Shown one piece after another: positions 1 through 14,357 of a stretch of 64,000 nucleotides of DNA. Below the pieces are notes generated by a model that made no database searches, was not told the DNA's origin, and was given only the letters and a program-made list of their open reading frames with translations. Within the stretch, counting starts at the first letter, position 1. Each line of letters begins with the position of its first letter. The DNA is taken from assembly GCA_009741485.1 (NCBI GenBank), contig CM019218.1, forward strand, positions 36,146,387 through 36,210,386. Reading direction: 5' to 3'. The stretch is from Malurus cyaneus samueli. Lineage: Eukaryota; Chordata; Aves; Passeriformes; Maluridae. Both the position numbers and the translations under genes were made by a program.

Positions 1-3000
1 TGTCTCTATGTAAAGGACAAAGAGTCCTGTCTGCACGTAGCACCGAGAAGATGTATTGTTTGAGACTCTGTTGAGTTTTATAGTGATGAAAGAGAATGGT
101 CAGAAAGACAACAGATCTTTGCAGATCATACATAGCTCTATGCTAAATTCACTTAACTGAGAATTTATGTGTGCTATCTTCACTTAACTGAGAGACTGCA
201 TTGCACATGAGAGTGGATGGTCTGAGGCCAGATGCAAACTGCAAGCTTGATCAAGGCAGGCCTTTGTGCTGCACAGCACAGCACCATGTTCATGTCATGT
301 AGTGGGTGGCCATACACTCAGCTCAGGCTCTTAGGCACTGATTCCCAGACTTGGAAAGTCACAGTTTGGGAGCCCCATAGCTTAAACGACTTTCTCTGAA
401 ATAATACAAAAGCCTACAGCAGGGCCTGTGTGAAGTCGAAAATCTTGTTCCTTATTTGGCCTTGGTGAAAATATCTGGGATCGCTGGTAAAGAATAAACA
501 GACAATCCATGATTCTGCCAAAGCAGAGATGGCATGTATCCCCTGGACAATTTCCAGGGCCAAGTAAATCAAAAGATAATCTACAGTGCCCTGGATGACT
601 GAAAAAGGAGTGGCCTGCTTTGCCTTCCAAATCAGAATGAATTTATGCATGAGACCTGCAAAGGAACCAGCATGACCTTTTCTGAGTTCTGAGTTTTGTT
701 CATTTCATCACACTGAGCTGAGCCTGTCAACACAGAAACTTTCAAAATCATCAGCTGCCAATCTTGTTTCTACCTGACATACATCTGATCAGTCTCCTTC
801 CTCCAGACATGACAAAATCAAAAAGTCAGCATCAAAGCTGAACAATCAGTTGCTCCAATTTATAAACAAGAACCTGAAGCCCATTCCATGCATTCTTGGC
901 AGTTGGAGGAAACTACCTGCAGGTGGCCCCTCTGCCTCCTACAGAACAGATTCTTATCAGGTTTGATCTTTCCCAGATGCTCCATCCCTTGTACTACTTG
1001 CTTTCCTGTTTGCAATATTAATCTTACGTGTCTAGGTTTTCACCCTTTGTTTGCAATTGCAAATAGATGAAGTTTCCACTGAACACAACTACAGACCATG
1101 AAGTAATCACTTGGCTTCTAAGGCTGCCTCCTACCTCTCCCAGATGAGGAATGCTGGATAGTTAACAACAAACCAATAACCAATTACATACCATCAGTAC
1201 TCACAGAGAGCCCCAACTTTGTGAGTAAGTTAATACATTAAAAAATATTTTCAACGTACACTGGAATTAAACTACCTCCCTGAAGGATGTAATTCAGATT
1301 ATTTTTCTTCTAACAACGAAGAGCAAGACAGCAGCCAATATCTAAAGCCTCTCCAGTGAAGACAGCTGCTCATTTAAAGAGATATTATCTTGCAGCACTG
1401 ATGGAGATAACCTCCTGAACATTGTTATGGCATTTTTAAGGCCTGAACTGTGTTTTTCCTCTCTCCAGAAGGTGGCATTTCCAGGGCACTTCTGAGACAA
1501 GGGGCAAGGAAAATCATTATTGTGTTTCCGAGCAATGAGTGCAAGGCCAAACTTCTGAAAGGGCTGAAGCTGAAATACTGACACTATTGTTTCAGACTGA
1601 AATACAAACTTATCACAGCAGAAATTCAAGATGGCAATAATGTCCCAAGACAGGACTATTAGACGAATCTGCACAGCCATCATGGAAAATACATGCTTGG
1701 CTTGCAGATCCTGTTATTTACTATTTCTAGGTAAATAGTAATATATCCATTACCTATCTTGAAATAGATCCTTTAGCATTTATGTCATGATTTGAGGCAC
1801 CCTAACTTCAGTCTAGAGACTCTGCTCATTCCTACCTTCATTAGGTAGCCTTGGTTAAGCGCCCCCTTGTTGAAAGATTCAAATGGGAGTATCCTGGTAC
1901 TTTGATACTGAGAGAATGAAGATGGATAAAACTTGCCACTAAAAGCTAGTGTTACTGGTAGAACAGCAAAGTTAACAGAGTTCAGTGTCAAGGTGAGGGC
2001 ACCCCTAGAGAATACTGGCACATCACTGTGCAAGTTTCACAAAGCTTAGCATGTTTAATCAGAGCCACTGTCAGTAAAACACCTGTCAAATATAATTTCA
2101 TGTTCCTGCTAAGCTTATGTCACAGCTGGGAAACGTTTAAGTATAGTAGATTTTAGTTGCCTATTGAATTCCAGAGTGGATTTAGCCCTGCAGGAAAAGA
2201 AGGCAAGCAGCTCAAAGCAGAAGTATTTTAATACATTATATCTTTCACCTTGATATTCTCAATATCCAAACACTGCCAGAATCAGAAAGCCGTATGAAGT
2301 GAATATAGTTTTAACTGATACAAAATATACTACAGGGTCAGATTAAAGAATGCAGAATGGGAGGATGTCTGAGAGCATGGAAAATGGAGAAGATTCCACA
2401 TAATGAAGAAATGAGAATCAGCATTTCCATGAATTGTGTGAAGGTCTTAGCAGGAAGAATTTCACACCAATAGAAGTTTTCATCTACACTGAGAAGCATG
2501 AAAGCATCAGCAGCCAAATTATTGAGAATTAGGACTGAAGTCTGGAGAGTATTAACAAATGCTCAGCAAGCACAGAGCAGTCAAGCACAGCTTAGGGTGA
2601 ACAAGTTACCAGAACATAACATCTCTGCAGCCAAATGGAGAAGAAATAGGTAACCGTTGTTTTCAGAGGGAGAATCCAGTTTAAGTGCCAGCTGCTTAGG
2701 ACGTGAGTGCAGCAGCAGATGATGTGAAAGAATAGGAAGCAATCCTAGAATGAACTTCCAAAGCACATATGATAACAGGATAAACTGGAGTTCAAACTGA
2801 ACTGGTCCAAGCAGGCCACCACCATGACAGGAGAAGAAAGGGATTTACACTGAGACCCATGAGCCCCAAAGTGCCCAACGTAAAGCCCCCATGCCAAATT
2901 TGGCTCAGATGATTCTGCTGTGCCTGAGGCAGAGGTGCAGCCCTCAGACAACAATTCTGTGCAGCCTTTGGACTCCTGAAAAATTGCCAGTGCAGCCTAA

Positions 3001-6000
3001 GGCTGAGCAAAGTTTGGGCTCCCCTGAGACAGTCCAGCTACAGGCCATGGTCATGCTAAAGGAATACCATGATCTACAGAACCAAATGTTAGTGCCACAA
3101 AGAATCTACCTACCTGGTTGGGCCCCATCAAGTGCACCCTGGTCTGGAGGAACAGAAAAAAAGTTATAGCAAGCCAAGCTTTGCATTCTTTCCCAGAAAG
3201 AAATCGTGAGGGTAAAGTCTGAGAGTCTAGCCAGACTGCCACTGGGATGCATTTAGCTGCGGTCTCGCAGCATTCAACTCCTTCCATTTCATCTTTCCCC
3301 ATGCTCCTCTCCAAAGCAGCCTTATCTAACAATTAGAGGCAATAACAGCACCCTTGATTCCCAAATCTCTTTCACATTTGCAACTAGTTCTTTATAAACA
3401 GAGTAAAATTTCTGGCCCTTATTGTTACACCTCTTCTGCCACCAAAATTGGCAACTGCTGCACTGTCACTTTTAAAAGGGTTAATTGCAATTAATTCTGA
3501 AGACCTCTGAACTTCAGACGTCTACAGAGAATGCATCATACCATATGAATAACACATCCCACAACAATAACATTTTTTTTAAGATCAGAAGAGTCTGAAT
3601 AAAAAAAATAAACTGCCAATTGAATTTTTTTAAAAAGGTTCCTCTTTATGAAGGCATTTATTATCACACCCACCTTTTTCCATCACTCTCACAGCTATAT
3701 ACTCAACAGACCCACATGGGCCTATCAAGACAGGAGCCTTTGCACAGCAGGGCTCTGAAAAGAAATTCTCCATTCTCTTGGTCTCCCTTAGAAACTTAAT
3801 TTTAAGTCCTCACATACTCTCCCTTCCCTTGACCTTGCATGTCAAAATACGGTGTGAAAGCTGGGCTTGCTTTGGATGGACTCAGTCCTACAGAGGCAAC
3901 TCATCATTTTTTACCATACAAAATATTCTTAAATAAACCAACAAACAAAAAAGTTGAAAGCCAGAAACCATATCCAAAAGCAGCAGAAATGCAGGCAGCC
4001 TGTATTAAGGGAGCCAGTAACAATGTACCATGCCTGAAGGGAAAAGGACCCTTGTTATCCTTTGCTAATAGGACTTTGCTGAGCCCATTAGCCACCAAAG
4101 ACCAAGTGCAACACACTTTCAGCACGAGTTTTGTCTGCAGCTTCTACCTTTGCCTGCCTACAGAAAAAACAGCTACTGGTGCTCCAAGATTGATTTTACT
4201 CCCCTCCATGACAATCACCAACACCAACAGCAAATCATCAGCTCTAGCTACAGCTTTTGGCACCTGCAGCCACAATGTCTGTTGGGTAGGTTTGGCACCA
4301 GATTTTTCAATGAAAATGTATTTACTGCTGCAACTGCAGCTTCAGTCCAGCAACCCAAACGAAGGTACATTCATAGCTCTCCACCTTGTTTTCCCACTTC
4401 AGTTACAAGTCTTACACATATTGGTACCACAGCTTTTCTGTGAGGGCAGCCCTGCGGACTGACAAATAATGGTGAGGCAGATTTCCCACAAAAACTAGCA
4501 GAAACATGCTCTGAGCTTCAACAAAATTTTGAAATCACTGGGCAGGGATTACATAGCTGGAGTATATAGCAACAGTCACTTTCCTGACCACTGATACACT
4601 ATCTTCTACCCTCCATGGCAGTAGAAATTCATATGCCAATATATGTTAGGCCCATGTTTTCTTATCTCGAAAGAAAGCAAGGCAGTGATTGTGTAAAATG
4701 GGAATGCTGATGGAGCTCATAGCCATAGTTTTGCACATTGACCACAAAGAAGAGACCTGTATTTCAGACTGGGCAGCAAAACAAGGAAGGGACACCTTGC
4801 CAGAGCTGACAAGAGCCTTGCCTTCCCACACAGCCAGAGGTTTCCAGTATGAACTGCCATCTCCAGAGACCTCCTTCAGATTCTTAACTACTTGCCTCAG
4901 TTTTGCAATTCAGCATGTGCTAAAATTCAAGGCCAAGACTATGCAACATGTAGTCTGCCTCAACCACCAAGAAGATGGAAGCAGCACCTTTGCCATGTAA
5001 GCACTGGCACGAGAACACAGAAACTCTCATCATAACAGACTGGGGACAGTTCACTAACAGCCCTCAAACGGGAGCTGTTTCTCCCAAATGCCATGTGATG
5101 TAAGCAAGGAAAAAACCACATTTTGCAGAAGAAGTTTGTGCAGTGAAATCAAGCCTCTTCTTACAACTTCTGGCCAGGTGTAAAGATGACTTTAACTGCT
5201 ACAGTGCTCACAAAAAGAAGCTCTCAGAGTCAAGAACAAAACCACACACAGACCTCTCCAGAGCCTGCATAAAACACTCCATAAATACACACCTTGAAGC
5301 AGGTCTGAAAGGACCAGCAGAGCACCATCTTCTTCCTTAAGAAGAGCATCGAGTCCCAGAACCAAAAGAATGCTTCCTTAAACTAAAATATTATGATTCC
5401 AAATGATACTCCAGTTCTGAGTACTCCCTCAGGACTGTGGCCTGGATGCCTTTTGCTGTCATCTCTGTGTAACGCACCACCACATGGGACAGCATGCTCC
5501 TTTCCCAGGGACAGCCTCTTCCAGCAAGATCCCAGTCCCCAGAAGAGACAGGAGCACAGGACACAAAGCAGAGTCTCCATGAAACTGCTGCACTATTTTT
5601 AAGTGAAAAACAATCCCCAAAAACTTTTTCAGAACAAAATCTACAAAGAGTTTCTACGGACTTTCCCCTCTTTAGGTCAGATAGCCATATTTTTGAAATC
5701 CAGCATGCCTTGAACTGAAACAGAAATTAAGGTCAGCTAGAAAATGAGTGTGCTAACTTTTTGTCATCAGAACTGGGCTTTTATTAAGTTATCAACACCA
5801 TGAACACACCCAGTAAGAAGCAATAACTTTTCTGACCACACGGGATTACCCTGGGATCATAGAGTTCAGCCCAAGGATGGGAATCAGCCTTCTGCTTTTG
5901 TCTCAAAATAGCATCATATTCCAGAATATATTTCAGGGCAGGCAGGAACAGAGTCAGCCTTATGCTTTCTGCTCTGAAGTGTAGATAAGGAAAAGACATG

Positions 6001-8332
6001 GGACAGAAAACTAATAAATCAACAGAATGGATAAAACTACCCTTGATCTGCTGCCATTTACTACTATTTATAAGAGAACTAGGGTAAAGTTATTTTGTTT
6101 CAGGCTCGGCTGGGCCAGTGTTCATTGCACCTGGAAGTGCTGACAAACACAACTTGTCAGTAGAGCCAGATCCGAACAGCTTCATATTAATCCTCCAGTG
6201 AGATTTTATTCTCCAGGTTACTTCTAATAGAATTTTTCCAGACTTTCCCAGATTGTTTGCCTCCAACAACAGTCCAGAGAACACAATCCTATCTGGTTCT
6301 ATGAACAGTTAAAACTATCAATTATTGACCAATTCACCCCAGAGCTCAAATTACAACTCACACCCCTTTGATCAACTTCATAAATTTTCCTTTCAGGAGA
6401 TGAGAAACCAGCAAATGTATGGCAGCAAATCATCTACCCGGAGCTGTGCTCCAAGCTCTCCCAGTGCCAAGAAAGAGATCGCACCACACTGTGTGTGGGA
6501 CCATCACATGCTTTCACACACATCAGCTACCGGAGAAAACTGGCCAGCAAGAGCCAAGAACAGAAGCTTCTCTGAGCTCTTTCTGCACTATACAGAGACA
6601 CCACAGGGACACAGAGCTCCCTAGGAATACAAATTTAAACCACAACAGGGGAGAGATCCCGTTCAGAATGCAGGCACAGCTCCCAGTCAGCCACCATCCC
6701 AGCCTGAAATCTCTTCAGGAAGCTGGCTAATTCTTCATTTGCTACCCCAGACCGTGTCAAATGGCAACATTCCAACAGCCGCTGACACACACCTCCAATG
6801 GAGTGATACTCCTTTCAGAGAGCTTGTGAAAGAAAAAATCATGTTACCTTGGAGCAGAAATCCTGCCGAAAGAGTGGTGTTTATGTCAAGAGGCAGCAAA
6901 CAAAGTATATCCTTGGTTTGGGCTGACATTCCACTCTTATCAATGTCTCTGATCTAAACTCTGCTAAGCACTTTGTCTGAAGCTCAGTCTAAAGCGAACA
7001 ATTATCATTTAACTCAGCCTTTCCCAGAGTTCTCAAACTGCCATTCACATTCCAAATATTCTAGCTATTACCACTGAAATGGTAGTGTCCACACATCTGT
7101 CCCTTTAGAGTTTCAGCAGCAAGGAGACTATAAACACCCCCGGTCCTGAAACTCCAGCCCCATGGAAAAGAAGCTTAGTAATACATTTGCAAATGAAAAC
7201 ACTTCTGGCAAATCTATGAGACATAATGGCCCAAATGTCAAATACCTGGTCTGTCAAACTGAAGGAGACAATAAACAACCAAGTTTTGAGTTTGCCATTA
7301 CAATTTAGCTCCACAAAAGACAAAACATGAGATCAGAAAAAAAGAAAGCTCATTTGAGAAAACTGCCCAGGAAAAAATAATGTCAAGCCAACTCTTACCC
7401 AAAGTAAGTGCCTGAGACTCTTTCTTTTGTGGTCAAATTCCGCTGCAGAACAATACTGAATCAGGATGACTCCAGCTTGTGCCTCAGTTTCCTTGAAAAT
7501 TTCACATATGGGGCAGGGACCAAGATACAGAGAGATGGCAATAGAAGGGGTAGGAGGTGCCAGTAGGAGGGGTAGGGGGTGGCTATAGTTAATCAAGAAG
7601 TGTGAATCCAGTCACAACAGGTCAAAAAGGTGCTTTTGGATTTTTTTTAACCAAGGAACACAAGACAAACTGGCCTTAGCCTTCCCTCAGTCCCAGGGCA
7701 ATCCCAAAAACACCCCAAATCTCTTTCTTATGGAGTTCCCAGCAGTAAATCACCAAGGGTTAGCATAAATAAAAAAATACAGAGAGGAAAACACGAAGAA
7801 AATCTAAATGCTTGTGACCCTAAATGAACAGGTCTTTCCTTGCAATGGAACATGGGCCTATTCCCCCTATATCAGATTTCTGTACATGTTATTTCTGAAC
7901 AGGATGGCAAGCTCTGCTCATTCAGATAAGAGAGATGCCACCTACTGTGGATTACTCAGTCAGCTGAGGACCTTACAGCTGTATTGCTTAACTAGGTAAT
8001 TTCTGTGGCATTATCATGCAAAAACCATTTTTGTGCTCAGGATGTAGTAAAGGGCCATATCTGAAACAATGGAGCAAAAGCAACTGAGTCCTGATATCAA
8101 TATAATCAAGACAGCAAGAGCCAAAAAGGAACCCAAGCTTAGCTGCAGTCAATGGAAAATTACTCTTATCACAAACATTGAAGAAGTTTGGTGCTCCTTC
8201 TCTTTACAGTGCCACCTGTCATTGCCACTTGGGTCTGGCAAACAGCAGATATCCCCAGATATCCCCTATTAGAAAAGCCTTTCCTCAGCCCAGCTGCAAA
8301 GGCATCAAAGGAGGAAACAGAAAGACTCCTAC
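1..8332 (-). other. ARHGAP1 intron 3 (5' part)
   Basis: No exon matching the Sec14 or GAP domains of ARHGAP1 was seen on the minus strand, and no convincing gene on the plus strand. Open frames here, including one of 207 codons at 3839-4462 (+), have no recognisable domain. Base composition is ordinary intron. A short G-rich patch with imperfect ggggtagg units lies near 7536-7580. Confidence 0.6.
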
Positions 8333-8425
8333 CTGCTACTTCCACAATGTGGTGCCTGGCAATATCATAGTAGGGATCATCCCACTGCAGGTGGGAGACA
8401 GGCTCAGGGGAACCTTTGGAGTCAT
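8333..8425 (-). CDS. ARHGAP1: ARHGAP1 exon 3
   Basis: 93 nt between acceptor ttgtgcag and donor gtagga. It codes DDSKGSPEPVSHLQWDDPYY and on to IVEVA, leaving phase 1. This stretch leads into the Sec14-like domain, which is not in the window. Confidence 0.93.
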
Positions 8426-9356
8426 CTGCACAAAGTACAAGAAACAAGCAATTAAACGAAGGAATCTGGAGCACATTGGCAAATACAAAGAGATAGAGGT
8501 ATAAGAAAAAACAGCACTTCTGCATGGGAAGGCAGGGACTAATGTATGCAACTGTACACCTTAAAAACCCACTTTTGAAATTCTGAGTGGACAAGAGCAG
8601 CAATGACTTCAGAAGATTCTCAGTCCTATGAGGCCAATTAACATCCCTCAGAATATACAATCTCTCAAACAACTGTTCAGATGCATCACAAATATCCACA
8701 AATATGTCACAAATATTCACAAAAATGCAAGGACACCATCATGGCTTTTTAGAAAAGGTGGATCTTAACATCATCCCTGGATAAATGGTCATACTATATG
8801 TACTTGAGCTAATTTTCCTGACCTCTTTGGACAGCAGTTCATAGCACAGAATTTCAGAGCAACAACTCAGATCTCCAGCCCCACCTCCCAGATGGAAGTT
8901 TGAGACTATTCCAAAGGCCAAACTCTCCTGCAAGAGACCTTAATGGAGGACACTCAAGGATTTACAGCATGCCTGTACTGTCAGCACCAAAATGTAGCCA
9001 GGCACAAGACTGAGAAGAGCATATTTATAGGAGCTGGCTCTGCACTTTTTAGTGCTGTTCAATACTGATGTTGATTCACTTGGGTGTGGTGCAAGTTTAA
9101 TGTGAGTACAAAGCTTTTAAATGGAGCTGGGACTGTCTGTAAATGCAGCTATGACCACAATGCTGTAGGACAAACAACTGCTTTTTGGCCAAAACCCAGA
9201 TCCCAAACAAGCAGGATACTTACCTGATTTGGGAAAAGCAGAGACTTCATCTGCTGGCCAGTTCTTATCATCTATGGAGGTCAGTTTGAGCTGGCTGAGG
9301 GACTGGTTGACTGAGTTTGGATCATCCTGAAGATCCGAGAATGGGTCTGTAGCCAT
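8333..9356 (-). CDS. ARHGAP1: ARHGAP1, 5' coding part (partial gene)
   Basis: Rho GTPase-activating protein 1 (p50RhoGAP/Cdc42GAP) is a cytosolic protein with a Sec14/CRAL-TRIO-like domain and a RhoGAP domain that accelerates GTP hydrolysis by Cdc42 and Rho. Only the acidic N-terminal leader is here, in two exons, 9356-9224 and 8425-8333, joined in phase 1. It reads MATDPFSDLQDD to HHIVEVAG, residues 1-75. The segment WDDPYYDIARH is nearly identical to human ARHGAP1 just before the Sec14 domain. The start ATG at 9356-9354 sits in a strong Kozak context (GACCATGG). I found no downstream exon between 1 and 8332, so the Sec14 and GAP domains must lie beyond the left edge. Identity is secure from sequence plus neighbours. 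Confidence 0.93.
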
Positions 9357-9368
9357 GGTCCCCAAATA
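9224..9368 (-). CDS. ARHGAP1: ARHGAP1 exon 2 (start codon exon)
   Basis: Acceptor ctgcag lies just right of 9368 and donor gtaagt at 9223-9218. Twelve bases of 5' UTR precede the ATG at 9356. It codes 44 codons plus one base and ends FPKS. Confidence 0.92.
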
Positions 9369-12300
9369 CTGCAGTTTATTTTGCAGTGCCTAGAACAAGG
9401 ACTGCAGAGATTGTTAGGTGAGACATACGGATCACAAATCTACCTCCCCACAGAGGCTCTTCCTCTTCTCACTGATTTTCCCCCAATACTCCTTTGTCTT
9501 TACTTATCCAGAGATTATGCTTCCTCCTCTCCTCAATACAAGCAGGAACTCCTCTTATTCCAAGCCAGGGGCATGATATATCAGATTCTTTCAGCCAATT
9601 GCTATCAAAAGCATCAAGAGCTATACCAACCCTGTCAGCAAGTCTCTGCTTGACCACAGCTCTGGACAGAACAGTTTTTCTCTCCTGAAACAGAAGCAGC
9701 ACCAGGACGCTGTGGAAGGCGACAGGCTGCACCAGCCCCTGCCTGATACACTCCCTGTAAGGCTCTGAGCTCCCCCTCCCTCCGAAGGGCTGGCACAAAG
9801 CCCAGCTGTTTCCACAGTTGGCCCAGTGCTGGAAGCTTTCCCAAGAATCACCACCCCCCACCTCCTCCCCATAATGGAGAACCAGAGCTCTCAACAGCAC
9901 TGAAGTGGGTGCTTCAGTGTACTGGGATCTGAACAGAGAACTGAACAGCTCCTTAAAACAGGAATTTTTTAGGCTGAGCTAGTAAGACAAGGGGAACAAC
10001 ACACATACAACCTGCATCTCCTTTCAGCATCACCCAATAAATCCTTTCTCCTACATTAACAGCAAGCAGCAAGAAAACATCTCTTTCACTGAAAGCCATA
10101 CTGCCTGAATGAGTATTTTTCAACAAGCATGCCATAATACTGAGGAGACCAAAGAATTAAGAGGGTCCAAGAAATAGACAGATCAGTGCATTTGCTGTTG
10201 TTTGCAAGTATTTATCACTTTCATCTGAAGCAGAAGATACATTAAAGCTGGGACTGAGCTAGCACAGCATACAGGGCCTCCTAAGAGTACTAACTCTTGG
10301 AGACAATCTTGGGAAACAGCTGTTATTCTCAGAATTCAGGGTCCTGGAAGTAAGCAAGGAAACATTAAAAAGGACAACTAAATAGATCTGGATTGCTCAC
10401 ACACACCACATGGACAGTAATTCAGTGGCCACCAGGCAGCAAGCCAAGAGAACGGTAGAAAAAAAAAAAAAAAGTAACACCTTGCATCAGCAAGAGTCTC
10501 TGTAACACTGTTTCACAGAGATGCTTGCGCTTATTTTGCATTATGAGGAGAGCAAAAGGTTCACAGACAATTTGAGGAAGCACAACACCTTAGTGTGAGA
10601 AGTATAACGGCAGTAAAGCTATTTCTTCCAGCAGAATGGAGAGAGAGCAATGATGTTTTGCATCTTCCATCCCTAGAGCCTGAATGTGTATATTCATCCA
10701 GAGAAAACAATGAAACAGTTACTGAGACTGAGCACAGAGGACAAAACCTGTGAGACACTGAGCTCTGGAAGGTGACACATCTCTGCTCAGGTCTAAACGT
10801 GTTACCAAACTTGGGGATGCATTTTGAGAGCAGGAAATTGGATATTCAGTGTTTTTCCTCTCCCTTTGGACCATTCCAAACCTATTACTTACTTCTTGTC
10901 CTTCCTTATCTGCTACTCACCAGTTTACAACCAGTTTTCACCTCTCTGGGGCTCCCAAAGGACAGGAAGCTACTGCTAATCAAATGCAATGCTTCCCAAA
11001 ATATGAAAGAGCATGACATATACAGGCAGCAGGTCACCAAGAGAGCACATCAGACACACAGGGACCCACCACTGCAGCCATGCAAAGACCCAAGCAAAAT
11101 TATTCCCTGTCCTCTGGTGAGAGCTGCAGAACTGCCTGACCTCCTCTGATCTTGACAGGGCAAAGAGCAAGAAATCAGGTTCCCTCGAACCATGAGCTCA
11201 TGCTGGAGCCACGCAGCAGGGGAGCCAAGGGACAAGGACTCCCCACCCCTAGCAGCTGATCTGATTTCTATGGTAACAGCAGGCACTGATTCCTATGACT
11301 CAGCGAGCTTAAAGCATTTCCCACAGGAGTTCAGCAGCCCAAAAGTCAGTACTCCATGCTCAGGAAGCATCCATGGCTCCCCAGAGAAGCCTCTCAGCAT
11401 TCACAGCTATCAGGGACTTCCCAGCCCTGGTGGGGACAGAGGACCGATGTTCAACTGCTGCATCCAGTGAGATGCCTTTCATGTGGGATTCCTGGGGATG
11501 CTCAGTAGCAACCATTTCCCCAAAGCCAAGTCCTCCCACAGAGCAGCGATGGTACTGCCATAGGGTCGGCAAGTCACCAAGTGTCCCCACTTGTCCCTAC
11601 ACGGATCACCACTTGGCTTCACAGTCAACTTGAAGTATTTGTGCAGAGACAGAAGAGCCAGTTATTAGATAGCACTGAGGAATTTCCCCTGTGGCATGAA
11701 ATTAATCTTAGTGTGGCACCATGTGGAAGAGGGAAGCTGTTAGTAGGATCCACACTGGTAAAAGAGCCCAGTGCCTAGTGCTCTTGCCTTACCCCTCGGA
11801 AAAAACAGACAAGGCTGTCCAGATACCTTCATTCACAGCCAGCTCCATTCCTTGGCTCTAGGTTAGTGCTCCATGGTGTTAATGGAAGGAGGATCCAAAG
11901 AAGACCTCTTAGATTTCAGGTCCTTCTTGTGAAGCAGACTGTAGCACCCAGAGAGCCCTAAAAGCTTTGCAGAATTTTCTCCAGCCCTTTTCCAACATGC
12001 AAAAGGCAAAAGCACGGGGTCTCACATCAAATAACCATACAGTAGTTCAGGACATATAATCCTCTAAATGGTTGGGAACTAGCAGGTTCTGAGAAGGAGA
12101 GAACTGGAGTTAGGATGCAATAAACAAATTGAGGATCTTCATATGAGGATACACTGAGAGTACAGCTGCAGGAGATGCTTCCTCCTGTACTCAAAAATGA
12201 TCCATAAGCAGGATCTGTCATTAAACAGAAAGTCCATATGTATCATGGTGATATAAATGGTTGTTAAAATTAGTGACATGTTTGTTCAAAATATTTCATG

Positions 12301-14357
12301 TTTTTCAACAATAAAAGACCATTTCAACAGATTTAATTCTGTTTAAAAACCGCACCTGTTTTACATAAATGTCATGACAAGATGCAAGTGGTACATCCAT
12401 ATAGCAAATAATAAGAAAAATTACATACCTAGATTTAAAAAGTAAAAATTCTAGCCAAACATTAAAAAACTAAAGAATCACACATGGCAGTAGAAGCATT
12501 TACTCACTGCCAGGCTCTAAAGAGCCAACTGATTCCTTTTTTCCAAGCATTTAAGTATGTTTTCTGCAACTACACGGTACCTGAATGCTTGCTCCCATCT
12601 AATAAAAATTAACTTCCTTAGATAAGAGAGACATGATGGAGAACAGCACATTCTGCTAAAGGAGAGAACTCAATGTGTTGCAATACAATTTTCAGACAAA
12701 TTCTGAGCTGGAGATTCCTTACACAAGATCCAGAATTTCCTCAGGGAAGACCAATCACCTATATCTAGGAAATCTTGGTAGCTGCTGTTCATGCAAACTA
12801 TTTTTTTTCTCCAATTTCAGTTTCACTGTTTTTCTACCACTTATTTCTAAGCTTCATCTGCTTGGTAGTTTCCTTTTCCTGTTTTTCTTCCAGATGTATT
12901 ATTAGTTCAGAAGTAAATTACAATTCAAAATATGTCCATGCATATATTACCACACCCTGGAACTGTACACACACTAAAGAATTACAAAAGTGAAGTGGCC
13001 TCTTCTTCAGTGCCAGATGAACAAGCAATGGTCAGATGCATGCAGTCCCAGTTCTAGGATTATTTTTCTGACTCTGCTGCCATCCACATCTCCTCCCAGT
13101 TTTGGTTTATTTGCACAAATGTCTCTTCTTCTGTACACATCAATCAAATCCCTGCACTTTGCTATCGTGTTAAAAACAAGCACATTGCAAGAAAAGGGAG
13201 TAGTTACTCAGCAGCAGACTCTCAGAGTACTCATGGGCATGAATAAGCTCCAGAACCAAGACTCATCCTCAAAGCCCACCCCGTATCTTCCCTCACATCA
13301 AAATTGTGATACCACTGAGCGCATCATTACCCTGGCACTACCCTGAAACAACCTAGAGGTCAAGGGTCAGATCAGCTTCGTCTGGTACACCATGACCAGT
13401 TAACTCAGGACAGACACACTCTTGCTCAGGGAAGCTCTTTGGTCCTTCATTAATCCAACAGCTTTTTAATTGAGCAGCTTTCCTTCCCCAGTCATCTCCG
13501 TCCACTTGCTGAAGGCCACCTCCATGCTCGCTGGAAATCCACCCTAGCGAGCACTCAGCCTCCCCTTACTGGTTCTCTGCAGGATATATGAGAGAAAAAT
13601 CGCAGAACTCTCCAAGTGTCCTCCCGGAACTGCTGCCCAAAGTACAGAAGTTGCTCTCAGCGCCGCGCAGGACTCGCCCAGGAGTCACATGAGAGGCAGT
13701 GGGGAACACACACAACCCTGCACGGACTGCACCCCTCCTCCTCATCATCATCGCCCTCTCTAGCACACATCAGTTCTCTCCCATTTCCTTCCACTGAGCT
13801 CCTGGGAGACCCCTGAGCTAACCTCAAGATTGCGAGACTCACAGATTTGCTATTTACACTGTTAAAACAAAGCTCTCCTAGAACAGGCCTGAAGGCAGCA
13901 CAAATACCAGACCCTGCTGCTGGGCACCGGCATTAATGGCAGCCAGCGCCAGCGCCGCCGCGGCAGCCGAGGTCGGGAGCAGGCAGCAGCACAGCCCGGC
14001 GGTACCTGAACCGCCAGCACCGGGCAGTGGCGACCGGGACCCCTCGGCTGCCGGTCCCGGCTCTCCCCGCCCCGGTGCCCGCAGCCCTTTACCGGCCGCG
14101 CTCCTCCCGCCAGCGAGCACCGCGAGCGAACCGAGAGCTCCCGCACCAAGGGGCGAGCCCGGCAACACCGGGCGGAGCGCTCGGGGCTCCGGGCCCAGCC
14201 CCGGCCCGCTCAGCTCAGCCCCAGCCCCAGCTCCAGCCCGCTGCCGCCGCTCTCCCGCTCTCCCAGCCGCACCAGCACAGGCCGCCGGGCCCCGCTGCTG
14301 CTCGCAGAGCCCGGCCGCGCTCCCCGGGCACGCACGCCGCCCCGCCAGCACCGGTAC
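9369..14357 (-). other. ARHGAP1 intron 1
   Basis: About 5 kb between the presumed CpG-island exon and the start-codon exon. I see no coding exon. A run of 15 A lies at 10459-10473. Nothing else stands out. Confidence 0.55.

Noticed and set aside
3839..4462. 207-codon plus-strand open frame in ARHGAP1 intron 3
   Set aside because: No recognisable domain or splice context. One frame of this length in 64 kb is plausible by chance.
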